64,000 nucleotides of DNA from CAWIOX01 sp963837775 (lineage in GTDB: Bacteria > Pseudomonadota > Gammaproteobacteria > Burkholderiales > Burkholderiaceae_D): the NCBI GenBank assembly GCA_963837775.1, contig CAWIOX010000003.1, positions 1-64,000 of the forward strand, written 5' to 3'. This document shows positions 9,896 through 18,774 of the stretch, piece by piece (positions within the stretch are counted from its first letter, which is position 1; each line of letters starts with the position of its first letter). The translations under genes were made by a program, and so were the position numbers. Below the pieces are notes generated by a model that saw nothing but the letters and a program-made list of their open reading frames with translations, was not told the DNA's origin and did not search any database.

Positions 9896-9965
9896 GCTGG
9901 AGTATTTATTTAAGCCCAGTAAATACGTGCGGCTAATGCCATGAAATTGATGATACTCCCCTGTT
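9896..9965 (-). repeat. Dispersed GTATAT repeat, copy 1
   Basis: About 70 bp. Read on the minus strand it has GGGGAGTATCAT, then CATGGCATTAGCCGCACG, then GGGCTTAAATAAATACTCC. It belongs to the dispersed intergenic family with consensus blocks GGGGGTATATGG, CCCGCACGA, GGGGCTTGAAAAATACAGG and GGGAGTATATT. It lies between the small cysteine-rich gene and the methyltransferase gene. Confidence 0.75.
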
Positions 9966-10022
9966 TTTCATTAATCTGAGGATGCTGCGAAGCCTGTGCG
10001 CGGTGTCCAGGCGCGCCGATCA

Positions 10023-11157
10023 TCAGCCGGCTGCCAGCCGCCACAGCGACGTCACTTCGGCTGCACGCGCCTTGTGCAGCGGATCGGCGGCATCCATGAC
10101 CTTAGGGTGATCTGGCCTGACATCCATCCGCTCTATGACCGTCAGCCCGGCTGCTTCGATGATAGCCAGCAACTCGGCACGCGAACGCAAGCCCAGGTGT
10201 TCGGCAATATCCGACAGGATCAGCCAGCCCTCGCCACCCGGCGCCAGATGTGCGGCCAGCCCGCCAAGAAAGCCGCGCAGCATGCGGCTCTCCGGGTCAT
10301 ATATCGCATACTCGATGGATGAGCTGGGGCGCGCCGGCAGCCATGGCGGATTGCAGACAATCAGCGGCGCCCGTCCTTCCGGAAACAGATCTGCCTGCAC
10401 GCACCTCCACTTGGCCGGCCAGATTCAGACGCGCAATATTTTCACGCGCGCATGCCAGCGCCCGCGGATCCTGATCGGTGGCGATGATGCGCTGGACGCC
10501 TCTGCGTGCCAATACCGCTGCGAGCACGCCGCTGCCGGTGCCGATATCAAAGGCCAGCGCAGTGGATGGCAAGGGCGCTTCGGCCACCAGCCCGACATAT
10601 TCGCCGCGCACTGGCGAAAACACGCCGTAGTGCGGGTGAATGCGCTCGCCCAGTGCCGGGATTTCAACCCCCTTCTTGCGCCACTCGTGCGCGCCAATCA
10701 AGCCCAGCACCTCCCGCATCGAGGCCACGGATGGCTCTGTTGCCGGCCCGTAAGCTTCGGCGCATGCCTGCCTGAGATCCGGTGCGCGTCGCAGCCCGAT
10801 GCCGTAATCGGCATCCAGTGGCAGCAGCACCATCGCCAGCGTGCGGGCACGCTGCGACTGCGCCTGACGATGCAGGTTAAAGGCTTCGGCCGGCACCCCG
10901 GACGTCTTGCGCGGCTTGCGATCGGCGCGTCGTGCCAGCGCTTGCAGCAGTTGCCGCGCATTTTGGAAATCGCCCCGCCACAGCAGCGCAGTGCCTTCGC
11001 AGGCCAGCCGGTAGGCGGCGTCGGCCGTCATGCGGTCGTCGGCGATGACGACGCGCTTGGGTGGCGGCGTCCCGTTTTCAGAGCGCCAGCGCACAGAGCG
11101 CACCGCGCCGGCCTCGGTCCAGTGAATGAAGGGATGCACTTGCTCGCGCCCGCTCAC
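10023..11157 (-). CDS. Class I SAM-dependent methyltransferase, HemK-like (frame broken)
   Basis: Two overlapping reading frames join into one protein of about 377 residues. The first (from GTG 11157) carries the SAM-binding motif FDIGTGSGVLAAVLARRG. The second carries the catalytic motif NPPW (IVCNPPWLPARP) typical of N5-glutamine and related amino methyltransferases. The join is near 10400, where removing one base restores ...GQVEV-QADLFPEG. Both halves look well conserved, so a one-base insertion or sequencing error is more likely than two genes. Substrate unknown; release-factor methyltransferases (PrmB/PrmC) share the NPPY/W motif, but this N-terminus differs. Confidence 0.8.
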
Positions 11158-11661
11158 AAGGACACCGACTGCTTGCTTGAATCGACTTGATGCGGCGCCA
11201 CGGGCACCTCAATAGAGTGGAAATACATGCGCATGGCACTGCCTTAGCTAAAAAATATGTGGATGACAATAGAAGAATCTTGCTGCACTTGGTCCGGCAT
11301 TGGCAGCCTGTTGGCTGCAAGGCTCGCCCGCTTGCCCGAATGGACGGCGCAATGAGCAGCTGCCGGGATCTGTCCGGCCCAAGTATACATCCAGGCCAAG
11401 CGCCAGAACGATACTTATTCCTGCGCGCAGGGACAAAATCCGGATAAATCGCGGTGAGCAAGCACCTGTTCTTTGCAGCGGCAATTTTCAATGCTGCCAT
11501 GCAGCGACATGCCCGTGCAATGCTTGCGCCGTTAGGGCAAATACGGCCTTCATCAAGAAAAATATTTATTTCCGACTATTCAGCGATTAGAATATCTATA
11601 TTGCAGCGCACCATTTTATTAACTTCAAATAAAGAATTTAGTAAATCCAGAGGAGAAGTTT
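11158..11661. other. Intergenic region upstream of phasin gene
   Basis: About 500 bp without a convincing gene; the open frames here on both strands lack ribosome sites and recognisable protein character. It must hold the phasin promoter and the methyltransferase start region. It becomes A/T-rich from about 11550. Confidence 0.5.
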
Positions 11662-12231
11662 ATGTTTTTATTTTCAGAGCAATATACAACCGGCGTCAAA
11701 GCCAATTTGGATACGCCCCTTAACATCATCAGTGCGCTGACCAGCAAAACATTCGAAGGGCTGGAGGAAATCATTGCGTTAAACATGACTACGGTGCGTG
11801 CCTCGTTGACGGACTCCCTGTCCTCCACCAAGGAATTGCTTGCCGCAAAAGGGCCGCAAGAGTTTTTCACGCTCAGCACCACACTGATGCAACCGAACGT
11901 TGAAAAATTTCTCGCCTACGGTCGGCACTTGAGCAGCATCTCTGCCAGCACCCAAGCCGAATTCATCAAGGCAGCAGTTGCAGCACCGGTAGTCGAAGTA
12001 CCTGCAGTCAAGGCAGCAGTTGCAGCACCGGTAGTCGAAGTACCCGCAGTCAAGGCAGCAGTTGCAGCACCGGTAGTCGAAGTACCCGCAGTCAAGGCAG
12101 CAGTTGCAGCACCGGTAGTCGAAGTACCCGCAGTCAAGGCAGCAGTTGCAGCACCGGTAGTCGAAGTACCCGCAGTCAAGGCAGCAGTCGCAGCATCAAA
12201 TAAGAAAAAGCCTGGTCGCTTCAAGAAATAA
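11662..12231 (+). CDS. Phasin family protein with C-terminal tandem repeats
   Basis: 189 residues. The first 105 form an amphipathic helical phasin domain (FSEQYTTGVKANLDTPLNII through FLAYGRHLSSISASTQAEF), of the kind that coats polyhydroxyalkanoate granules. The rest is five tandem 14-residue units, AAVAAPVVEVPAVK, ending in a basic tail (KKKPGRFKK). Ala/Pro/Lys-rich tails are common in betaproteobacterial phasins, but so regular a repeat is unusual. AGGAG lies 8-9 nt upstream of ATG 11662. Monocistronic by layout. No PHA synthase gene lies in the window. Confidence 0.9.
   Translation: MFLFSEQYTTGVKANLDTPLNIISALTSKTFEGLEEIIALNMTTVRASLTDSLSSTKELLAAKGPQEFFTLSTTLMQPNVEKFLAYGRHLSSISASTQAEFIKAAVAAPVVEVPAVKAAVAAPVVEVPAVKAAVAAPVVEVPAVKAAVAAPVVEVPAVKAAVAAPVVEVPAVKAAVAASNKKKPGRFKK
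11971..12195 (+). repeat. 42-bp tandem repeat within phasin gene
   Basis: Five head-to-tail 42-bp units (11971-12180) plus a 15-bp partial unit. Units 2-5 look identical; unit 1 differs by a T for C in its proline codon. The period is a multiple of three, so copy-number changes keep the frame. It codes the AAVAAPVVEVPAVK repeat. Confidence 0.95.
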
Positions 12232-12341
12232 TGCGTCATCCGGGATTCATTCCCGCACCTGGTGTGAAATAAAGGATGGAAAAGCCCTCTGCTGAAAAAT
12301 CCTGAGAGATCGCATCATCCAGCGCTCACCACGTCAGCCAT

Positions 12342-12369
12342 ATTCATTACTACTGCCGTAGTAATGAAT
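12342..12369. terminator. Inverted repeat downstream of phasin gene
   Basis: A perfect 12-bp stem, ATTCATTACTAC with GTAGTAATGAAT, closes a 4-nt loop. No T-run follows, so it may be a processing site or an operator rather than a terminator. Confidence 0.4.
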
Positions 12370-12406
12370 CAACACAAAAAACGCCGCGCCAGCAAGCGGC
12401 AATGCA

Positions 12407-12431
12407 GGGATTGCTGATTTCCAGCAATCCC
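12407..12431. terminator. Second hairpin downstream of phasin gene
   Basis: GGGATTGCTG pairs perfectly with CAGCAATCCC around a 5-nt loop. It sits 175 bp after the phasin stop; only a weak T-content follows. Confidence 0.4.
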
Positions 12432-12752
12432 ATCTTCACTATTTATCATCATAAATTCAATCTGACACGGCCATGCCCGTGGGATGATTCATATTGTTCT
12501 GGTCTACACTGAAATGGTTTAAAAACCCGTATGGATGTCAGCGGAATGAGCGGATATTGCACCGGGGTTTGTTGCTCATGCTTTGCCGGGCGACTTGACT
12601 GTCATGGCTAAAACCCCGGGCCCGGCAGGTTTTACACAATTAAAATAAATATTTTTACAAAAAAATCGATTAGCTCCATGGGGTTTTCGCATACGCATTA
12701 CTGCCAAGGACGCTAGCCGGCTAGCAGGATTTTTCCATGATGGAGGAGTGAA

Positions 12753-13964
12753 ATGACTGCACCCAGTTTTTTTCCGGCACTTCCCGGCGCACTCAATGTT
12801 TTGCTGGCGACAGGCTTGATCCTGATCGGCGGAATGGCGGGCGCAAGACTGTTAATGCGCTGGATGCCGGTGCCGGCCATTACCGGTTATATATTGGCCG
12901 GCCTGCTGATCGGCCCTGCCGGACTCAACTTGATCAACGCCTCTGCCCTCGATGGAATTGGGCTCCTGATCGATTTCGCACTGGGCTTGATCATTTTTGA
13001 ATTGGGGCGACGGCTCGATTACAAGTGGCTGCTATCCGAACGATCATTGCTGCTAACGGCGATTGTAATCAGCCTGAGCATATTCTGCGGCCTGTTTTCC
13101 CTTCTGATCCTGCTGGGAAGCAGCAAACTGGTTGCAGGATTGGCCGCGGCCATCGGCATGGCGACCTCGCCGGCCGTGGTGCTCAATGTAGTACGAGAAT
13201 CCAGGGCAGAGGGGCAAGTCAGCGATCGCATGCTCAATATCGTTGCCATCGGCAATTCAGTGGCGTTCATCATCTTCACCATGTGCCTGTCGGCACAGCA
13301 TATGGAATACAGCGCAGGCTGGGAAACCATCCTGCTGCATCCGCCTTACCTGATCGGCTGTTCGATTGGACTCGGGTGGCTAGGAGGGCAATTGCTGATT
13401 TACCTCAGCCGCTGGTTGGGTCGTGATAGCCTCAGCCAGCATATTGTTGTATTCGGCATGATAGCGGCGATAGTCGGTTTAACCGAAATATTGAAATTGT
13501 CAGCGCTGATGGCTCTGCTCGTATTGGGCCTCATCAGCCGCAGCCGCGATCACCGGCACGTCATCATCGATCCGGATTTCAGCCAGATCAGCAGCCTGCT
13601 GTACGTGATCCTGTTCGTCTACGCCGGCGCCAGATTGGAGCCGGGCCATCTGCGCGAGGTATGGTTTGCCGCACTCGCATTCATCGTTTTACGCTGCATG
13701 ATTACGATCAGCCTGAGTAGCGCCCTGGCTTCCTATAATGGCCTGAGTATCCGCAAGGGGGCATTGCTCGGCCTGGGTCTGCTGCCGATGTCGGGCGTCG
13801 CCATCATCCTGGGGCAGCGCGTATCCGGCATCTATCCCGAATTCGGTCCGGAACTATCTGCCCTGATGCTGTCTGTGATAGCGATTCTGGAAATTCTTGG
13901 CCCCATTAGCACCCGCTATGCGCTGATAGCATCGGGTGAAGCACAAACCGGAGGGAAGTCATGA
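12753..13964 (+). CDS. Cation:proton antiporter, CPA2/Kef-type membrane domain
   Basis: 403 residues, almost entirely hydrophobic with about 12 membrane helices and Gly-rich turns (TGYILAGLLIGPAGL near residues 46-60) typical of Na+/H+ or K+/H+ exchangers of the CPA2 family. The C-terminal nucleotide-binding (TrkA-N) domain of KefB/KefC is absent. GGAGG lies 6-7 nt upstream of ATG 12753. Its stop overlaps the start of the next gene by 4 bp (ATGA), so the two are translationally coupled. The ion specificity cannot be read from the sequence. Confidence 0.88.
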   Translation: MTAPSFFPALPGALNVLLATGLILIGGMAGARLLMRWMPVPAITGYILAGLLIGPAGLNLINASALDGIGLLIDFALGLIIFELGRRLDYKWLLSERSLLLTAIVISLSIFCGLFSLLILLGSSKLVAGLAAAIGMATSPAVVLNVVRESRAEGQVSDRMLNIVAIGNSVAFIIFTMCLSAQHMEYSAGWETILLHPPYLIGCSIGLGWLGGQLLIYLSRWLGRDSLSQHIVVFGMIAAIVGLTEILKLSALMALLVLGLISRSRDHRHVIIDPDFSQISSLLYVILFVYAGARLEPGHLREVWFAALAFIVLRCMITISLSSALASYNGLSIRKGALLGLGLLPMSGVAIILGQRVSGIYPEFGPELSALMLSVIAILEILGPISTRYALIASGEAQTGGKS

Positions 13965-15085
13965 CGCTCGAATTCACGCAATCATCCGCCCTGACGATGG
14001 GCGTCGAACTGGAATTGCAAATCGTCAATCGACGCGACTACAATCTGACGCCCGGCTCCAGCGATCTGCTGGCGCTGCTGGAGAAGACGCCGCATGGCTA
14101 CGACATCAAGCCGGAAATCACCGAGAGCATGATCGAGATTGCCACCGCGGTGCACACCGACATGAAAGCCATGCTGGCGGAATTGTCGGACATGCGCAGC
14201 CTGCTGCGCTCAGTGGCGGAAAAAGTCAATCTGGGCCTGGCCGGTGGCGGCGCACACCCATTCCAGCACTGGGACGATCAGCGCATCTATCAGACCGAGC
14301 GTTATCAACTGGTATCGGAATTGTATGGCTATCTGGCGAAACAATTCACCGTCTATGGCCAGCACATCCACATCGGCTGCACCAGTGGCGACGAAGCCGT
14401 GCGATTGACGCATCTGCTGGCGCGCACCATCCCCCATTTCATCGCCTTGTCGGCCTCATCCCCTTTTTATCAGGGGGTCGATACCACCTTCCAATCCTCG
14501 CGGCTGACCAGCATCAATGCCTTCCCCTTGAGCGGCTGCATGCCTTTCGTGACCGACTGGGACGCATTCAATGTGTATTTCAGCAAAATGGCCGGGCTGG
14601 GGATCGTCGCCAGCATGAAGGATTTTTACTGGGACATTCGTCCCAAGCCGGAATACGGCACGGTCGAGATTCGCGTATGCGACACGCCGCTGGAACTGGA
14701 AACCGCCGTCGCGCTGGCGGCCTATGCACAAACCCTCGCCAAATATTTTTTTGCGGAGCGCTCGCTGTGTCCTGCGCAGGAATCCTATCTGCCCTATTCC
14801 TACAACCGCTTTCAGGCTTGCCGCTTCGGCTTGTCGGGAACAGTGATTGACCCGCAGCGCGGCGGCATCACGATCAGGGATGACATCCTGCAGACCTTTG
14901 ATGCGCTCAGCGATGTTGCACAAGAACTGGGCACCACCGATGAAATCGCATTACTGCGTGCGCGGGTGCTGGCGAACCACTCGGATGCGGACTGGCTGCG
15001 TGAAACTTATCGCACCAGCGGCGCCTTGTCTGATGTGGTCAGGCAGCAAAGCGCGTTGTGGATGGCGGATAACACATCCGATTAG
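13961..15085 (+). CDS. Carboxylate-amine ligase, YbdK/GCS2 family
   Basis: 374 residues, the usual size for the GCS2 family (YbdK, weak glutamate-cysteine ligase). Characteristic stretches include the start MGVELELQIVN, AGGGAHPFQHW, YGQHIHIGC and a C-terminal VEIRVCDTPLELE. The family ligates an amino acid to the gamma-carboxylate of glutamate using ATP; the true substrate is unknown for most members. It overlaps the antiporter gene by 4 bp. Because Kef-type systems are gated by glutathione, the pairing suggests a thiol or gamma-glutamyl link, but this is inference. Confidence 0.9.
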   Translation: MTLEFTQSSALTMGVELELQIVNRRDYNLTPGSSDLLALLEKTPHGYDIKPEITESMIEIATAVHTDMKAMLAELSDMRSLLRSVAEKVNLGLAGGGAHPFQHWDDQRIYQTERYQLVSELYGYLAKQFTVYGQHIHIGCTSGDEAVRLTHLLARTIPHFIALSASSPFYQGVDTTFQSSRLTSINAFPLSGCMPFVTDWDAFNVYFSKMAGLGIVASMKDFYWDIRPKPEYGTVEIRVCDTPLELETAVALAAYAQTLAKYFFAERSLCPAQESYLPYSYNRFQACRFGLSGTVIDPQRGGITIRDDILQTFDALSDVAQELGTTDEIALLRARVLANHSDADWLRETYRTSGALSDVVRQQSALWMADNTSD

Positions 15086-15741
15086 AGCTTCCCGGCTTTT
15101 TTCAGCCGGTACGTCAAGCCTTCGGCAATATCCTTGTGGTTGAATTTGTTGGCGAAATCGATCGCCGTCATCCCCGCATCATTCTTGAGTGTCGCATCGG
15201 CGCCCTCGTCCAGCAGCAGCTTGACGGTCAGGATATGCCCGGAGCGCGCTGCCATCATGAGGGGGGTGGTCTTGTTCGGCGACTCTGCATCGATATAGGC
15301 GAAATGATCGAGCAATAATTGCACGATGTCGTTATTGCCGCTGGTTGCCGCGTAATGCAGCGCGGCCCAGCCGGGTTGATTGACTTCCGCCCCTTTTGCC
15401 AACAAGGCTACGACCGCGGGTTGATTGGCTTTGAAGGCGGCCAGCATCAGTGCGGTGTCGCCATTGCGTGCCTTGACCTCCAGATTGATGCCGGGGGCAT
15501 TGAGCAGCACCTCGAACACATGCATCGCCTCCTCACGCAGCGCCAGGATCAGGCCACTGTCGCCACGTTCAGCCTCGACGGTATTCGGATCGAAGCCGCG
15601 TTGCAGCAAGGAACGGACGCCAGCAGCATTGTCGAGCTTGACTGCCTGGAAGTAATCCTCGTAGGCGCCGGCCAGTGCGCTTGCCGGCAGCAGCATGGCA
15701 GCACCTGCTGCTGCCAGCATCAGCAAAACCTGGCGGCGCAT
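15082..15741 (-). CDS. Secreted ankyrin-repeat protein
   Basis: 219 residues with a signal peptide (hydrophobic LLMLAAAGAAMLLPASALA) predicting a periplasmic location. About five ankyrin repeats follow, with recognisable GDTALMLAAFKANQPAVVALL, GWAALHYAATSGNNDIVQLL and KTTPLMMAARSGHILTVKLL units. These act in protein binding; partner unknown. It converges on the ligase gene with a 4-bp overlap of the stop codons and lies 44 bp after the TatD gene stop, possibly in the same transcript. Confidence 0.9.
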   Translation of the reverse strand: MRRQVLLMLAAAGAAMLLPASALAGAYEDYFQAVKLDNAAGVRSLLQRGFDPNTVEAERGDSGLILALREEAMHVFEVLLNAPGINLEVKARNGDTALMLAAFKANQPAVVALLAKGAEVNQPGWAALHYAATSGNNDIVQLLLDHFAYIDAESPNKTTPLMMAARSGHILTVKLLLDEGADATLKNDAGMTAIDFANKFNHKDIAEGLTYRLKKAGKL

Positions 15742-15785
15742 GCGTCTTGGAAGCGGGATTCTTCTTCATAATTGACATCAGATGC

Positions 15786-16565
15786 TTAGCGTATGATCTT
15801 GAAAAGATTGAAGAAATTATCCGTGGTCTGCTGCGCAACCCGGGCCAGCGGGATGCCATTCATGTCGGCCAGGAATTCCGCCACATGGCGCACCAGACCC
15901 GGTTCGTTCATCTTGCCGCGATGCGGTACCGGCGCCAGATAAGGCGAATCGGTTTCGATCAGCATCCGCTCCAGCGGCACCGCCCGCGCCACCGCCTGCA
16001 GGTCTTTGGCGCTCTTGAAGGTCACGATGCCGGAAAACGAGATGTAAAACCCCATCGCCATCGCCGCCTCGGCCACCGCCAGCGATTCGGTAAAGCAGTG
16101 CATCACGCCGCCCGCGCCGCCGGCATCGGTGCCCGCGCCCTCTTCCTGCATGATCCGTATCGTGTCTTCGGAAGCGGCGCGGGTATGGATGATCAGCGGC
16201 TTGCCGGTCGCACGGGAAGCGCGGATATGGGTGCGAAAGCGTTCGCGCTGCCATTCCAGATCGCCTTCAAGACGGTAATAATCCAGCCCGGTCTCGCCGA
16301 TGGCGATGATTTTCGGGTGATCCGACAGGGCGATCAGTTGCTCGACGCTCGGTTCCGGCGTGTCTTCGTAATCGGGATGCACGCCGACCGACGCATAGAT
16401 GCGCGGGTGCTGCTCCGCCAGCGCCAGCACTTGCGGGAAGTCCGGCAGGTTGACCGACACGCACAACGCGTGGCTGACCTGGTTTTCATCCATTTTCGCC
16501 AGGATTTCCGGCATCCGGGCCAGTAGTTCCGGGAAATTGATATGGCAATGAGAATCTATATACAT
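15786..16565 (-). CDS. TatD-family metal-dependent hydrolase
   Basis: 259 residues, the expected length for TatD/YcfH DNases. The metal-ligand motif DSHCHINF opens the protein; YASVGVHPD, IGETGLDYYR, IIHTR, GVMHCFTESL and IETDSPYLAP follow in family order. The family are TIM-barrel 3'-5' exonucleases or deoxyribonuclease-like hydrolases of the cytosol. It is downstream of the mltG-tmk-holB-PilZ genes on the same strand, an arrangement common in betaproteobacteria (YcfH lies next to holB in E. coli). Here a GNAT gene and a dispersed repeat copy separate it from PilZ. Confidence 0.93.
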   Translation of the reverse strand: MYIDSHCHINFPELLARMPEILAKMDENQVSHALCVSVNLPDFPQVLALAEQHPRIYASVGVHPDYEDTPEPSVEQLIALSDHPKIIAIGETGLDYYRLEGDLEWQRERFRTHIRASRATGKPLIIHTRAASEDTIRIMQEEGAGTDAGGAGGVMHCFTESLAVAEAAMAMGFYISFSGIVTFKSAKDLQAVARAVPLERMLIETDSPYLAPVPHRGKMNEPGLVRHVAEFLADMNGIPLARVAQQTTDNFFNLFKIIR

Positions 16566-16637
16566 GATGAATGATAGTCGTTTGGCTGATGGGTCGCCGC
16601 AAGCGCCTTATCCGGCCGCTGAAATTGAATAAATTGC

Positions 16638-16712
16638 CGGGGTATGTCGGAAAATACAGGCGTTCCCGCACATGAAATAAGCCTCCTGAAAATTACTATG
16701 GGGAGTATATAT
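16638..16712 (+). repeat. Dispersed GTATAT repeat, copy 2
   Basis: About 75 bp: GGGGTATGTCGG, then GTTCCCGCACATGAAATAAG, then GCCTCCTGAAAATTAC and GGGGAGTATATA. It lies between the GNAT and TatD genes. Confidence 0.85.
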
Positions 16713-16746
16713 TTCGGCTGGCGAGCTGTTTTGCCTGCTTTGGTAG

Positions 16747-17275
16747 CTACGCGACCCGCTTGCCGACGATGATCAGGTCCCGTTCCACCCCGTCCAGCGT
16801 CGCAACCCGCGGCATGGTGGCCCAGCGCTCGAAACCGAATGCCTCGAACAATTTCAGGCTCGGGATATTGTGTCCGAAAATGAAGCCCAGCAGCGTATGC
16901 ACCTTGATTTCGGGAGCAAATTCGATGGCCCGGGTCAGCAGAGTAGCGCCCCAGGCCCTTGCCGCGTGCCGCCTCAGCCAGGTAAATCGACAGCTCAGCG
17001 GTACCGGCATAGGCCGGGCGCCCATAAAAATTGGAGTAAGACAGCCAGCCCAGCACTTGCCCGGCTGCCAAGCCATCCTGCCCATTGGACTCTACGACCC
17101 ACAAAGGCCGCTTGGCGGGATCGTGCTCGGCAAACCAGGCATGGCGCGATTCCACCGAGACCGGCTCGGTATCGGCGGTGACTTCGCGCGATGCCACCGT
17201 GGAATTGTAGATCGCGACGATTGCAGGCAGATCGTCGAAAGTGGCCAGGCGGTGAGTGTAAGTAGGGGATGTCAT
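16747..17275 (-). CDS. GNAT N-acetyltransferase, phosphinothricin-acetyltransferase-like (frame broken)
   Basis: About 175 residues after repair. The N-terminal part has the IVAIYNSTVASREVTADTEP signature of the Pat/YncA type, and the second part carries LLTRAIEFAPEIKVHTLLGF and FGHNIPSLKLFEAFGF. The break lies at a G4 run (plus-strand C4, 16949-16952): removing one base yields ARGKGLGATLLTRA, the acetyl-CoA loop. The ATG overlaps the PilZ stop (ATGA), so it is coupled to that gene. Substrate unknown; enzymes of this type acetylate phosphinothricin or methionine sulfoximine. Confidence 0.85.
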
Positions 17276-17667
17276 ATCGTATGGTTGGCGCGAGCCGAAT
17301 GCAGGGCCGAGCCCAGGATGTCTTCTATCGATTTCTTGACGCGCTGGCCGCTCTCGTCGTCCGGAAAATGGACGCCGATGCCCTGCGATTTGTTGTTGTT
17401 GGCGCCAGCCGGCGTGATCCAGGCGACTTTGCCGGCGATCGGGTATTTGTTCGGCTCGTCCATCAGCGACAGGATCAGGTAAATTTCGTCGCCGACCTTG
17501 TACTGCTTGTTGGTTGGCACAAAAATGCCGGCGTTTTTAAGGAACGGCATATAGGCTGAATACAGCGCCGATCTTTCCTTGATCGCCAGCGACAGCACCG
17601 AAGGCCGTGCGATCGCCGCGGTACTGCTGATTTCTGCTGCGGCGTCAGGTGGAGTTGGATTTTTCAT
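17272..17667 (-). CDS. PilZ-domain protein (type IV pilus/c-di-GMP family)
   Basis: 131 residues. ATG 17667 is chosen over the longer frame, because it lies just after the holB stop and the extra N-terminus is not protein-like. The core matches the PilZ-like family: SLAIKERSALYSAYMPFLKNAG, GDEIYLILSLMDEP, GKVAWITPAGANN and QGIGVHFPDDESG. The RxxxR and D/NxSxxG c-di-GMP motifs are not evident, as in the pilus-assembly PilZ. Positioned directly after holB, as in Pseudomonas, where pilZ follows holB. A role in type IV pilus assembly is inferred; pilU lies elsewhere in the window. Confidence 0.88.
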   Translation of the reverse strand: MKNPTPPDAAAEISSTAAIARPSVLSLAIKERSALYSAYMPFLKNAGIFVPTNKQYKVGDEIYLILSLMDEPNKYPIAGKVAWITPAGANNNKSQGIGVHFPDDESGQRVKKSIEDILGSALHSARANHTI

Positions 17668-17677
17668 GGCATTCCCT

Positions 17678-18713
17678 TCAGGAGCATAGCTGAGCATAGT
17701 CCAGCAACATATCCTCGATGAACAATTTGGCGGACAACGGGTGTTCGGCGGTGGCCTTGCGTTCATTCAGGTCTTTCAAGGCCTGCAGCAAGGCAGCGAC
17801 TTCGACCTTGGCGGCCAGAGCCTGAAGCGCTGGCTGATGGCGTGGATAATACCGGACTTTCCCGCTCAGCTTGATGCAAAACAGGTCGTACAGCCAGCGC
17901 TGCAGCAACGCGACCAATTGCACCGCAGCCACTTTTTGCAGGCGATCTGCGGTTTTGAGCGCGCCGTCCACACCGGGCGCAGCGAGAAACTGCAGAAAAC
18001 AGGTCCGTTTCGTCCCGGTTTCCGGCCAGCGCCAGCGCGTGGGCAGCCAGTGGCGCACCGCCCTGCTCGGCCAGCCAGACATCGGCATCCTTCACCCCCT
18101 GCGTCTTCAGCCAGCTCAGCGCATCGTCAAAGGATGGCATGTTCAGCGCAAACTTGCGGCAGCGCGACAGGATGGTCGGCAGCAGGCGGTCGATGCCATG
18201 CGTGACCAGTAAAAACAAGGTATGCGGCGGCGGCTCTTCGAGCGTCTTCAGCAAGGCATTGGCAGCGGCAACATTCAAGGCCTCGGCCGGATACAGCACG
18301 ATCACGCGCATGCCATGGCGATGGGTCGAGATGTTCATGAAATCGGCCAACGCACGAATCTGATCGATCTTGATTTCCTTGGACGGGGTCTTGCTGGCCT
18401 TGGCCGATTTCTTGCCGTCAACCTCAGTCGCGTCGTCGCTGTCGGCGCCATCCTCCTCCAGAATTTCGGGGCGTACGCGGCGGTAATCGGGATGGCTGTA
18501 CTGTGAAAACCAGCCGCAGGACGCGCATTTGCCGCACGCATGGCCGTCGGCGCCGGGCGCATCGCACAGCACGGATTGCGCGAAATGCTCGGCAAACGCG
18601 GCTTTCCCTATCCCTTCCATGCCGTGAAACAGGATCGCATGCGGCAGCCGCTCACGTAATTGCTGCAATTGTTTCCATGCCGGAATTTGCCATGGATAAA
18701 GCGGATTATTCAT
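17678..18713 (-). CDS. holB: DNA polymerase III delta' subunit (frame broken)
   Basis: About 344 residues once joined. The N-terminal ATPase-like domain has a degenerate Walker A (FHGMEGIGKAAFA), the zinc-binding cysteine group (CGKCASCGWF) and the sensor region LLKTLEEPPPHTLFLL plus ILSRCRKF, all diagnostic of the clamp-loader delta' subunit. The frame breaks at a T4 run (plus-strand A4, 17996-17999); with T3 it reads TDLFLQFLAAPG and continues to the stop at 17678. Because delta' is essential, the break is very likely a sequence error. Upstream neighbour is tmk, downstream is PilZ. Confidence 0.9.
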
Positions 18714-18774
18714 TCAAATTCAGTGACTTAAAGTGGCTTGTTAAAGTGAAACATCTGATTCGGAATGACTGGAA

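Larger units (their letters stand above)
12232..12752. other. Gene-free region with hairpins, phasin to antiporter
   Basis: About 520 bp with no supportable gene. It contains two clear inverted repeats (12342-12369 and 12407-12431) that probably end phasin transcription, and an A/T-rich stretch near 12640-12675 that may hold the antiporter promoter. No repeat-family copy is present. Confidence 0.6.

Noticed and set aside
11971..12195. Regular 42-bp repeats as a CRISPR array
   Set aside because: No spacers; units are head-to-tail and encode the phasin tail.
11916..12239. Minus-strand repetitive frame (Thr/Ala-rich)
   Set aside because: It is the reverse reading of the phasin repeats, with no ribosome site.
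17990..18005. Programmed frameshift in holB
   Set aside because: The slippery T4 run has no downstream pairing seen, delta' is not known to be frameshifted, and similar breaks occur across the window.
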